Source: Actinomycetota bacterium (GTDB taxonomy: Bacteria > Actinomycetota > Actinomycetes > Mycobacteriales > Jatrophihabitantaceae). From it: 5,279 nucleotides of DNA. The position numbers and the translations under genes were made by a program. The stretch is taken from positions 1 through 5,279 of the forward strand of contig JAFAWL010000366.1 of NCBI GenBank assembly GCA_019241805.1, read 5' to 3'. Position 1 is the first letter of the stretch. Every line of letters starts with the position of its first letter. Positions 1-5,279 of this stretch are shown here, in pieces. Under the pieces are notes generated by a model. That model had not been told where the DNA came from. It saw only the letters and a list, made by a program, of their open reading frames with translations, and made no database searches.

Positions 1-376
1 CGGCGAACGCTTCCTCGAGGTTTCCGTAGCGGCGCACGAGCGCGTCGTCGTCGGGCTGCTCGGCCAACTGGACCTGGACCTTGGCGATGTCGGCGACGAG
101 TTGGTCGAGGCCACGCGCCGACAAGACCCGATCGGCCGCGGTCATGCTCAGCTCGCCGGTGCGCGGGTCCTGAGGCAGGTAGCCGACCGGGCCACGCCGG
201 CTCAGCTGTCCTGTGTGGGGCGCCGATTCACCGGCCAACACCCGCAACGCGGTGGTCTTGCCGGCGCCATTGCGTCCGACCAACCCGATGCGGTCGCCCG
301 GCTGAACACGCAGTGTCGTTGGTTCCAGCAGGATTCGCGCGCCCGCGCGCAACTCCAGCCCGGTGGCAGTGATCAT
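1..376 (-). CDS. ABC-F family ATPase, N-terminal fragment (gene runs off left edge)
   Basis: The first 125 codons of an ABC-F type ATP-binding protein are present; the rest lies outside the window. The protein starts MITATGLELRAGARILL and carries a Walker A motif GRNGAGKTT at residues 34-42 and a Q-loop in YLPQD with Gln at 69. No transmembrane segment is visible in this part. ABC-F proteins are soluble twin-ATPase proteins that act on ribosomes, in translation or antibiotic protection, rather than as transporters. The closest protein I recall is Mycobacterium tuberculosis Rv1473, annotated as a macrolide-transport ATP-binding protein and lying a few genes after that species' suf operon; this match is from memory. 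The ATG at 376 is preceded by AGGAG (387-391) with a 10-nt spacer. The gene begins 36 nt after sufT on the same strand, so it may be co-transcribed. Signature and Walker B motifs are off-window, so the exact subfamily cannot be assigned. Confidence 0.9.
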   Translation of the reverse strand, partial: MITATGLELRAGARILLEPTTLRVQPGDRIGLVGRNGAGKTTALRVLAGESAPHTGQLSRRGPVGYLPQDPRTGELSMTAADRVLSARGLDQLVADIAKVQVQLAEQPDDDALVRRYGNLEEAFA

Positions 377-392
377 TTTTGGCGCACTCCTG

Positions 393-413
393 AATCGGCG
401 ACGAGGGCCGACT
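393..413 (-). other. Small inverted repeat between sufT and the ABC-F gene
   Basis: On the minus strand AGTCGGC (413-407) can pair with GCCGATT (399-393) around a 7-nt loop, giving seven pairs including one G-U. It starts at the last base of the sufT stop codon and ends 1 nt before the AGGAG of the ABC-F gene. No U-run follows, so it does not look like an intrinsic terminator. It could be a weak processing or attenuation hairpin, or chance in GC-rich DNA. Confidence 0.25.
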
Positions 414-766
414 CAGACGTTGAAGCCCAGTGCCCGCAATTGCTCCCGGCCTTCATCGGTGATCTTGTCCGGGCCCCACGGGGGCATCCAGACCCAGTTG
501 ATCCGGACCTCGCTTGCCAGCGGCTTCGGACCGCCAGTGAGCGCCGCGCTGGCCTGATCCTCGATGACATCCGTCAGGGGGCACGCGGCTGATGTGAGCG
601 TCATGTCCAACGTCACAACCGGCTGCTCGGCGCCGCCGTTCGGCTCGATCTGGACGTCGTAGACGAGTCCCAGATCGACGACGTTGATCCCGAGTTCCGG
701 GTCGACGACGTCGCGCATGGCCTCCTCGATCTCGTCCCGGGTCGGGGCGGAAGCGAGCTCGGTCAT
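413..766 (-). CDS. sufT: SufT-like MIP18/DUF59 Fe-S cluster assembly factor
   Basis: A 117-residue protein of the MIP18/DUF59 family, called SufT when linked to suf genes. Family members help in maturation or delivery of Fe-S clusters under high demand; the exact chemistry is unsettled. Visible hallmarks are the DPELGINVVDLGLVYDV block starting at Asp22, the T-S-A-A-C-P segment with the conserved Cys62, and a C-terminal W-x-x-x-W region (WMPPWGPDKITDEGR, about 93-107). Length is that of a stand-alone single-domain member. The ATG at 766 overlaps the sufU stop as ATGA and has GAGGAG (772-777) 5 nt upstream, so it is both coupled and served by its own ribosome site. It is the last clear Fe-S gene of the operon, as in mycobacterial suf operons. 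The family call is secure; the specific client proteins cannot be inferred. Confidence 0.94.
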   Translation of the reverse strand: MTELASAPTRDEIEEAMRDVVDPELGINVVDLGLVYDVQIEPNGGAEQPVVTLDMTLTSAACPLTDVIEDQASAALTGGPKPLASEVRINWVWMPPWGPDKITDEGREQLRALGFNV

Positions 767-1257
767 CGTGTCTCCTCGGCAATCGCATCAGAACCTCGGG
801 CGGTACCGGCGGCCTCGGCCACCGCGCCCTTCATCGCCATCCAGCCCAACAGCGCGCACTTAACGCGCGCGGGGTACTTGGACACGCCCTCGAACGCGAC
901 GGCGTCCTGGAGTCCGTCCAACTCCCCCTCGTCCAACGGGTTCTCACCGCGCGATTGCATCAGCGCCAGGAATGTCTCCGACAACCGCATCGCCTCGTCG
1001 ACCGGCTTGCCGACGACCAGGCCGCTCATGACAGAGGTGGAAGCCTGACTGATGGAGCAGCCCTCGCCGACCCAGCCGAGGTCGTGGATCACGCCGTCGC
1101 CGATCTGAACCCGTAGCGTCACCTCGTCGCCACAGGTCGGATTGACGTGGTGTACTTCGGCGTCGAAGGGCTCGATCCGGCCGTGGTGCTGCGGGTGCTT
1201 GTAGTGATCGATGATGATCTCTTGATACATCGAGTCCACTGGTGCGCTCATACTCAT
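763..1257 (-). CDS. sufU: SufU zinc-dependent sulfurtransferase
   Basis: A 164-residue IscU-fold protein of the SufU type, which accepts persulfide sulfur from SufS and passes it to the SufBCD scaffold. The zinc ligands are visible: Cys42 and Asp44 in PTCGDEV, Cys67 in GEGCSIS and Cys134 in RVKCALLGW. They match Bacillus subtilis SufU Cys41, Asp43, Cys66 and Cys128 in order and nearly in spacing. The insertion between the second and third cysteines (roughly 85-125) is the usual difference between SufU and scaffold IscU. The ATG at 1257 is chosen because it overlaps the sufS stop as ATGA. A second in-frame ATG at 1251 is equally possible, and neither has a clear Shine-Dalgarno sequence, so translation probably relies on reinitiation after sufS. 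The stop overlaps the sufT start. The about 17 residues after Lys143 are Ala-rich and look unconserved. Confidence 0.96.
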   Translation of the reverse strand: MSMSAPVDSMYQEIIIDHYKHPQHHGRIEPFDAEVHHVNPTCGDEVTLRVQIGDGVIHDLGWVGEGCSISQASTSVMSGLVVGKPVDEAMRLSETFLALMQSRGENPLDEGELDGLQDAVAFEGVSKYPARVKCALLGWMAMKGAVAEAAGTARGSDAIAEETR

Positions 1258-2507
1258 CCAAACATCGCGCGGACGGCGTCTAGTCCCTCGACCAGCGCGT
1301 CGACCTCGGCCATGGTCGTGTACACGCCGAACGAGGCCCGCGTGGTCGCAAGGATGCCGTAACGGACGCAGACGGGGCGCGCGCAGTGGTGGCCGGCCCG
1401 CACCGCGATGCCCCGCTCGTCGAGCAATTGGGCCACGTCGTGCGGGTGGATTCCGTCCACGGTGAACGAGATCGTGGCTCCGCGGTCGACGTTGGTCGTG
1501 GGACCGATGATGCGTACACCGGGGACGGCCGACAAGGACTCCAACGCGTGCCCGACCAGCCGGTGCTCGTGTTCGCGGATGTCGGCCAGACCGAGGCCCG
1601 TGAGGTAGTCGACCGCCGTTCCCAGCGCGACCGCCTGAGCGATCATCGGCGTGCCGGCCTCGAAGCGGTGTGGCGGCTCGGCAAAGGTCGAACCGGTCAT
1701 GTCGACGGTCTCGATCATCTCGCCGCCGCCCAAGAAGGGAGGCAGTTTTGCCAGCAGGTCGTAGCGCCCCCACAGGACGCCGACCCCGCTCGGACCGTAG
1801 ACCTTATGGCCGGTGAAGCCGAGGAAATCGGCACCGATCGCCTGGACGTCGAGCGGCAGATGGGGCGCCGCCTGGGCCGCATCGATGATCGAAATCGCAC
1901 CGACCGCCCGGGCCCGCGCGACCAGGCGCTCAACCGGGTTGATCGTGCCGAGGGCATTGGACTGGTAGACGAACGAGACCACCTTCGTGCGGTCGGTGAT
2001 CACCTCGTCGATGGCCGACTCGATCAGCCGGCCCTCGTCGTCGATCGGGATCCACTTGAACGTGGCCCCGGTTCGCTGCGCCAGCAACTGCCAGGGCACG
2101 AGGTTGCTGTGGTGCTCCATCTCGGTGACCACGATCTCGTCGCCCGGTCCGAGGCGGAAGCGTTCGGCCCCGGGCGTCGTGGCCGCGTTGGAGAACGCGT
2201 ACGCGAGCAGGTTCAGTGCCTCGGAAATGTTCTTGGTGAACACGATTTCCTCGCGCCGGGCGGCATTGAGGAAGCGTGCGACCTTGTCCCGCGCCCCCTC
2301 GTAAGCGGCCGTCGCCTCGGACCCCAACGTGTGCACCGCGCGGGCCACGTTGGCGTAGTGGGCCGCGTACAGCTCGGCCTCGGCGTCAATCACCACCTGG
2401 GGCTTCTGGGCGCTGTTGGCGCTGTCGAGGTACACCAGCGGCACACCGTGCACCTCGCGGGCCAGGATCGGAAAGTCCTTGCGGATCGCGTCGACGTCCA
2501 GGCTCAC
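1254..2507 (-). CDS. sufS: SufS class II cysteine desulfurase (PLP enzyme)
   Basis: A 417-residue aminotransferase class V enzyme that converts L-cysteine to L-alanine and leaves a persulfide on its active-site cysteine for SufU. Visible residues include the EMEHHSN motif (129-135) with a cofactor-stacking His, Asp209 in IIDAAQ, the PLP lysine Lys235 in FTGHKVYGP, the catalytic Cys375 in AGHHCARP and Arg390 in TTRASF. His356 in HPHD lies 19 residues before the catalytic Cys, the spacing of B. subtilis His342, which swaps onto the SufU zinc; this fits the adjacent sufU. Length is typical. The start is a GTG, supported by AAGGAGGTG at 2513-2521 with a 7-nt spacer. The stop overlaps sufU by ATGA. 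Odd points: the usual N-V-H-R-G near residue 55 reads NVARA, and the usual T-H-x-S-N reads VYQSN (Tyr181). Function is confident. Confidence 0.97.
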   Translation of the reverse strand: MSLDVDAIRKDFPILAREVHGVPLVYLDSANSAQKPQVVIDAEAELYAAHYANVARAVHTLGSEATAAYEGARDKVARFLNAARREEIVFTKNISEALNLLAYAFSNAATTPGAERFRLGPGDEIVVTEMEHHSNLVPWQLLAQRTGATFKWIPIDDEGRLIESAIDEVITDRTKVVSFVYQSNALGTINPVERLVARARAVGAISIIDAAQAAPHLPLDVQAIGADFLGFTGHKVYGPSGVGVLWGRYDLLAKLPPFLGGGEMIETVDMTGSTFAEPPHRFEAGTPMIAQAVALGTAVDYLTGLGLADIREHEHRLVGHALESLSAVPGVRIIGPTTNVDRGATISFTVDGIHPHDVAQLLDERGIAVRAGHHCARPVCVRYGILATTRASFGVYTTMAEVDALVEGLDAVRAMFG

Positions 2508-2512
2508 CCGGC

Positions 2513-2521
2513 CACCTCCTT
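2513..2521 (-). promoter_or_regulatory. Strong Shine-Dalgarno sequence for sufS
   Basis: AAGGAGGTG on the minus strand is a near-perfect match to the anti-Shine-Dalgarno sequence. Taking AAGGAGG as the core, it lies 7 nt upstream of the GTG at 2507. It decides the start of sufS, since there is no suitably placed ATG. It sits in the 34-nt sufC/sufS gap (2508-2541), one of only two real intergenic gaps here, and would let sufS be translated independently of the upstream scaffold genes. No promoter-like -10/-35 pair is evident in that gap. Confidence 0.85.
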
Positions 2522-2541
2522 CGACTCTTGCGGCGTTCGAC

Positions 2542-3303
2542 TCAGGCCGACGCGGTCTCGTTCACTCCGAAGCGGGCGTAACCCTCGTCCTCCAGCCGGG
2601 CCGCGAGTTCCGCGCCACCGGATTCGACGATGCGCCCGTCGAAGAAGACGTGCACGAAGTCCGGCTGGATATAACGAAGGATGCGCGTGTAGTGGGTGAT
2701 CAATAGCGTGCCGATGCCGGTGTTCCGTACTCGATTGACCCCCTCGCTCACCACGCGCAAAGCATCGACGTCCAGGCCCGAAGCGGTCTCGTCCAAGATC
2801 GCGATCTTGGGCTGTAGCAGGGTCATCTGCAGGATCTCGTGCCGCTTCTTCTCGCCGCCGGAGAAGCCCTCGTTGACGCTGCGCTCGGCGAAGCTGCGAT
2901 CCATCTCGAGCGCGCCCATCGCGTCGTTGACCTCGCGCACCCAGGTGCGTAGCTTCGGTGCCTCGCCGCGCACGGCGGTCGCGGCGGTCCGCAGGAAGTT
3001 CGACACCGAGACACCGGGCACCTCGACCGGATACTGCATCGCGAGGAACAGTCCGGCCCGTGCCCGCTCGTCGACCGTCATCGCCAGCACGTCGGCGCCG
3101 TCCAGCAGCACGCTGCCCTGGGTGACGGTGTACTTCGGATGCCCGGCGATGGAGTACGCCAACGTCGACTTACCCGAGCCGTTCGGGCCCATGATCGCGT
3201 GGGTCTGACCCGAGCTGACCGTGAGATCGACGCCCTTGAGGATCTCGGCGCCGTCGTCACCGGCGACACGGACGTGCAAATCACGAATTTCCAAGGTGCT
3301 CAT
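2542..3303 (-). CDS. sufC: SufC ATPase of the SufBCD Fe-S scaffold
   Basis: A 253-residue soluble ABC-type ATPase that binds SufB and SufD and uses ATP hydrolysis to drive conformational change during cluster assembly; it is not a transporter subunit. Motifs in order: Walker A GPNGSGKST (39-47), Q-loop Gln90 in AMQYP, signature FSGGEKKRHE (147-156), Walker B with catalytic Glu172 in AILDET, D-loop SGLD (175-178), H-loop His204 in LITHYTRIL. Length is normal for the family. Ala174 occupies the position where SufC proteins usually carry Asp (ETDSGLD or ESDSGLD); the codon reads GCT. Lys152, equivalent to the SufC-specific salt-bridge lysine of E. coli, is kept. The ATG at 3303 starts 3 nt after the Rieske stop, with TGGAGAA (3314-3320) 10 nt upstream inside the Rieske gene. 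All other features indicate an intact, functional protein. Confidence 0.97.
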   Translation of the reverse strand: MSTLEIRDLHVRVAGDDGAEILKGVDLTVSSGQTHAIMGPNGSGKSTLAYSIAGHPKYTVTQGSVLLDGADVLAMTVDERARAGLFLAMQYPVEVPGVSVSNFLRTAATAVRGEAPKLRTWVREVNDAMGALEMDRSFAERSVNEGFSGGEKKRHEILQMTLLQPKIAILDETASGLDVDALRVVSEGVNRVRNTGIGTLLITHYTRILRYIQPDFVHVFFDGRIVESGGAELAARLEDEGYARFGVNETASA

Positions 3304-3306
3304 GGA

Positions 3307-3618
3307 CTAGTCGTTCTCCACATCGATATAGACGTCCCCGTCGACGACGCTGACGGGATAGACAGGAACGGGCACGGTCGCCGGAGGCCCGGACGGCTTG
3401 CCGGTGCGCAGATCGAAACGCGAACCGTGCAGGGCGCACTCGATCGTGCAGCCCTCGACGTCGCCGTCCGAAAGCGGGAAATCAGCATGGGAACAGACGT
3501 CTTCGATCGCGAAGATCTCGTCGCCGGTCCGCACGACCGTTATGTCGATCTCGGCCAGCTCGACGCGCAACGGTTCGTCGTCACGCAGCTCGCTCACAGC
3601 ACAGACCCGAGTGCTCAT
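3307..3618 (-). CDS. Rieske [2Fe-2S] ferredoxin-like protein inside the suf operon
   Basis: A 103-residue single-domain Rieske protein, like the ferredoxin subunits of non-heme iron dioxygenases. The two cluster-binding motifs are intact: C-S-H (Cys42, His44) and C-A-L-H (Cys61, His64), separated by 16 residues, then GSRFDLRTGKP and the proline-rich turn GPPATVPVPVYPV typical of the family. It has no signal peptide or membrane anchor, so it should be a soluble cytoplasmic electron carrier. The ATG at 3618 overlaps the sufD stop as ATGA and has GAGGA (3625-3629) 6 nt upstream. The gene ends in TAG, 3 nt before sufC. Similar genes are commonly annotated as dioxygenase ferredoxin subunits in actinobacterial suf operons, but no oxygenase genes are nearby. 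A role in supplying electrons for, or testing, cluster assembly is inference only. Confidence 0.94.
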   Translation of the reverse strand: MSTRVCAVSELRDDEPLRVELAEIDITVVRTGDEIFAIEDVCSHADFPLSDGDVEGCTIECALHGSRFDLRTGKPSGPPATVPVPVYPVSVVDGDVYIDVEND

Positions 3619-4802
3619 GCCGGTTCCTCGAGGCGTGACTCGATCGCTCGCATCAACCGCTCGCGCAGGTCCGGTACGGCGATCCGCTCGACGACGTCGG
3701 CGAAGAACCCCCGCACGACCAGCCGCCGGGCCTCGGTCTCCGGGATACCCCGCGCCTGCAGATAAAACAGCTGCAGATCGTCGAAGCGGCCCGTGGCGCT
3801 GGCGTGTCCGGCGCCGGCGATCTCGCCCGTCTCGATCTCCAGGTTGGGCACGGAATCGGCTCGGGCGCCGTCGGTGAGAACCAGGTTGCGGTTGAGCTCG
3901 AAGGTATTGGTGCCGATCGCCGCAGGACGGATGCGCACATCCCCGATCCAGACCGTGCGCGCGCCCTCGCCCTGCAGAGCGTTCTTGTACAGCACGTCCG
4001 ACGTGCACTCCGGCGCGCCGTGATCGACGTACAGGCGCGTTTCCAGGTGCTGTCCGGCGCCGGCGAAGGAGACCCCGTGCAGCCGCACGAGCCCACCCGG
4101 CCCGTCGAAACGCACGCTCGGGTTCAGCCGCACCAGCTTGCCGCCGAGGTTCACCGAGGTCACATCAAGCCGGCCGTCGCGGCCGATCCGCGCGGACTGC
4201 GCCGCCAGTTGGATCGCGTCGCCGTCCCAGTTGTGCACCGTGACGACCTCGAGCGCCGCGCCGTCGCCGACGAGGATTTCGACGTTCTCGGCAACGGTCG
4301 CACTGCCGGTGTATTCGACGACCACAGTGGCCCGCGAGCCTGCGCCGGCTTCGATCACCAGATGCGCGTAGGTGGTCCCCGGAGTGGCCTTTCCGGTCAC
4401 GACGACCGGCTCGTCGAGCGCGACGCCGGCCGGAATCACTACCACGAAGGCGTTCGGCGTGCGGGCCAACGCCAACGCCGACACCCGGTCGGCCGGTTGG
4501 AGCACGCGCCCGACCCGCGGGTCGGCGCTCGGTACGGATTCCGCCGTGACGCCGATCGGCGCCTCGACGGTCGCGCTGATCTCGGTCGTCGGCTCGAACG
4601 GGTGGAGCAGCGGGCGGATCGCGCGCAGCGGAGTGAATCGCCACTCCTCCTCGCGGCCGGTCGGCACCGCGAAGGCGTCCGGATCGCGCGAAGTGAAGCG
4701 CTCCGGCGGCGTGCCCGTGCGCAAGCCGTGGGAGTGCCCACCGGCCAGCACCGGGCCACCGGCGGTGGCCGTGGTGCGGGGTTCGACGTCAGCGGCGGTC
4801 AT
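3615..4802 (-). CDS. sufD: SufD subunit of the SufBCD Fe-S scaffold
   Basis: A 395-residue SufB/SufD-family protein that pairs with SufB and SufC to form the cluster scaffold. An N-terminal helical region holds the REEEWRFTPLR segment (50-60), followed by the repetitive beta-helix core and a C-terminal helical region (SATGRFDDLQLFYLQARGI, then VVRGFFADVV). His333 in AGAGHASATG corresponds by motif to the E. coli SufD His360 at the SufB-SufD cluster-building interface. The first about 35 residues are Gly, Ala and Thr rich and look poorly conserved. The ATG at 4802 begins 2 nt after the sufB stop, with GAAGGAG (4816-4822) 13 nt upstream, a long spacer suggesting that coupling to sufB matters. 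Upstream in-frame sequence lies wholly inside sufB, so a longer start is unlikely. Leu343 stands where I expect Glu in relatives (DDEQLFYL), a minor oddity. Confidence 0.96.
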   Translation of the reverse strand: MTAADVEPRTTATAGGPVLAGGHSHGLRTGTPPERFTSRDPDAFAVPTGREEEWRFTPLRAIRPLLHPFEPTTEISATVEAPIGVTAESVPSADPRVGRVLQPADRVSALALARTPNAFVVVIPAGVALDEPVVVTGKATPGTTYAHLVIEAGAGSRATVVVEYTGSATVAENVEILVGDGAALEVVTVHNWDGDAIQLAAQSARIGRDGRLDVTSVNLGGKLVRLNPSVRFDGPGGLVRLHGVSFAGAGQHLETRLYVDHGAPECTSDVLYKNALQGEGARTVWIGDVRIRPAAIGTNTFELNRNLVLTDGARADSVPNLEIETGEIAGAGHASATGRFDDLQLFYLQARGIPETEARRLVVRGFFADVVERIAVPDLRERLMRAIESRLEEPA

Positions 4803-4804
4803 GC

Positions 4805-5279
4805 TCAGCCGACCGCTCCTTCCATCTGCAGTTCGATGAGCCGGTTCAATTCCAGCGCGTACTCCATCGGCAGTTCCCGGGCGATCGGCTCGACGAAGCC
4901 ACGAACGACCATCGCCATCGCCTCGTCCTCGGTCAGTCCGCGACTCATCAGGTAGAACAACTGGTTCTCGCTCACCTTCGACACGGTCGCCTCGTGGCCC
5001 ATGGCCACGTCGTCCTCGCGCACGTCGACGTAGGGGTAGGTGTCCGAACGGCTCACGGTGTCGACCAGCAACGCGTCGCACTTGACCGTCGAGGCACTGT
5101 GATGTGCGCCCGGCTCGACCTGCACGAGGCCGCGGTAGGACGTGCGGCCACCGCCCCGGGCGACGGACTTGGACACGATCGTCGACGACGTGTGCGGTGC
5201 GGCGTGCACCATCTTCGCGCCTGCGTCCTGGTGCTGGCCCTCACCGGCGAACGCGACCGAGAGCACCTCGCCCTTCGCG
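4805..5279 (-). CDS. sufB: SufB, C-terminal part (gene runs off right edge)
   Basis: The last 157 codons and stop of SufB, about a third of the usual 470-480 residues; the start is outside the window. SufB is the core scaffold subunit on which Fe-S clusters are built. Recognisable blocks are AFAGEGQHQDAGAKM, the HTSSTIVSKSVARGGGRTSYRG segment (fragment residues 29-50), STVKCDALLVD with a Cys at 67, MGHEATVSKVSENQLFYLMSRGL, and the C-terminal helices ending QMEGAVG. The position of E. coli SufB Cys405 (C-E-H-E-A-T) is Met93 here, which agrees with mycobacterial SufB as I recall it and is not a defect. The codon at 5266 is an internal GTG valine, since the reading frame continues to the window edge. 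It is the first suf gene seen here; in Mycobacterium a SufR repressor gene precedes sufB, so control probably lies just right of the window. Confidence 0.96.
   Translation of the reverse strand, partial: AKGEVLSVAFAGEGQHQDAGAKMVHAAPHTSSTIVSKSVARGGGRTSYRGLVQVEPGAHHSASTVKCDALLVDTVSRSDTYPYVDVREDDVAMGHEATVSKVSENQLFYLMSRGLTEDEAMAMVVRGFVEPIARELPMEYALELNRLIELQMEGAVG

Noticed and set aside
101..592. A plus-strand open frame opposite the ABC-F gene and sufT
   Set aside because: It spans two genes on the other strand, has no domain and no convincing ribosome site, and its composition is typical of a shadow frame.
670..715. Repeated TCGACGACGT-like words within sufT
   Set aside because: They encode the Val-Val-Asp pairs of the conserved DVVDPELGINVVDLG motif, so protein constraint explains them better than an operator or repeat.
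1258..1773. Upstream extension of sufU to a start inside sufS
   Set aside because: It would add about 170 Arg- and His-rich residues antisense in character to no known SufU, overlapping the sufS catalytic region. The ATGA overlap start gives the family length.
1386..2699. A 437-codon plus-strand open frame opposite sufS and the end of sufC
   Set aside because: Long antisense frames are expected in GC-rich coding DNA. Its product is Arg, Gly and Asp rich with no recognisable domain, and the opposite strand encodes clear SufS and SufC.
3804..4955. A 383-codon plus-strand open frame opposite sufD and sufB
   Set aside because: Same reasoning: low-complexity composition, no motif, and it lies wholly antisense to well-supported genes.
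4803..5081. Upstream extension of sufD to a start inside sufB
   Set aside because: The extra residues are Arg and Gly rich, overlap the conserved SufB C-terminus, and no SufD has such an extension. The ATG at 4802 fits the operon spacing.
5264..5266. GTG as a possible start of a short SufB-like protein
   Set aside because: The frame stays open to the window edge, and the upstream codons (A-K-G-E) continue the SufB sequence, so this is an internal valine.

Overview
The window is a stretch of a high-GC genome. Every convincing gene lies on the minus strand, so transcription runs from the high-coordinate end to the low one. In transcription order the genes are: the 3' part of sufB (runs off the right edge), sufD, a small Rieske [2Fe-2S] ferredoxin, sufC, sufS, sufU, a sufT-like MIP18/DUF59 gene, and the 5' part of an ABC-F ATPase (runs off the left edge). 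This is a SUF iron-sulfur cluster assembly operon. The use of SufU rather than SufE, the order B-D-C-S-U-T, the GC content and close similarity to mycobacterial and Streptomyces-type proteins all point to an actinobacterium. The Rieske gene between sufD and sufC argues against Mycobacterium itself, where sufD and sufC are adjacent, and is more like Streptomyces or Frankia-type operons. I cannot name the genus.

Layout: 4805-5279 SufB C-terminal third; 3615-4802 SufD; 3307-3618 Rieske protein; 2542-3303 SufC ATPase; 1254-2507 SufS cysteine desulfurase; 763-1257 SufU sulfur-transfer protein; 413-766 SufT-like factor; 1-376 N-terminal part of an ABC-F protein. The junctions are very tight: a 2-nt gap (sufB/sufD), a 4-nt ATGA overlap (sufD/Rieske), a 3-nt gap (Rieske/sufC), 34 nt (sufC/sufS), an ATGA overlap (sufS/sufU), an ATGA overlap (sufU/sufT) and 36 nt (sufT/ABC-F). 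This implies one polycistronic message with extensive translational coupling. The only two real gaps each carry a fresh Shine-Dalgarno sequence. No promoter, RNA gene, mobile element or CRISPR is visible. The operon promoter, and any SufR-type repressor, should lie to the right of the window.

How the genes work together: SufS takes sulfur from cysteine as a persulfide and passes it to zinc-bound SufU. SufU feeds the SufB-SufC-SufD scaffold, where SufC hydrolyses ATP to drive assembly. SufT is thought to help in maturing or delivering clusters. The Rieske protein is an Fe-S protein whose role in the operon is not established. The ABC-F gene is probably unrelated in mechanism (ribosome-associated class) but is physically attached to the end of the operon.

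Most of the window is a conventional housekeeping operon. The points worth a second look are residue-level: SufC has Ala where SufC proteins nearly always have Asp just before the D-loop, and SufS has Ala at two positions of the usual N-V-H-R-G segment. In addition there is the embedded Rieske gene.
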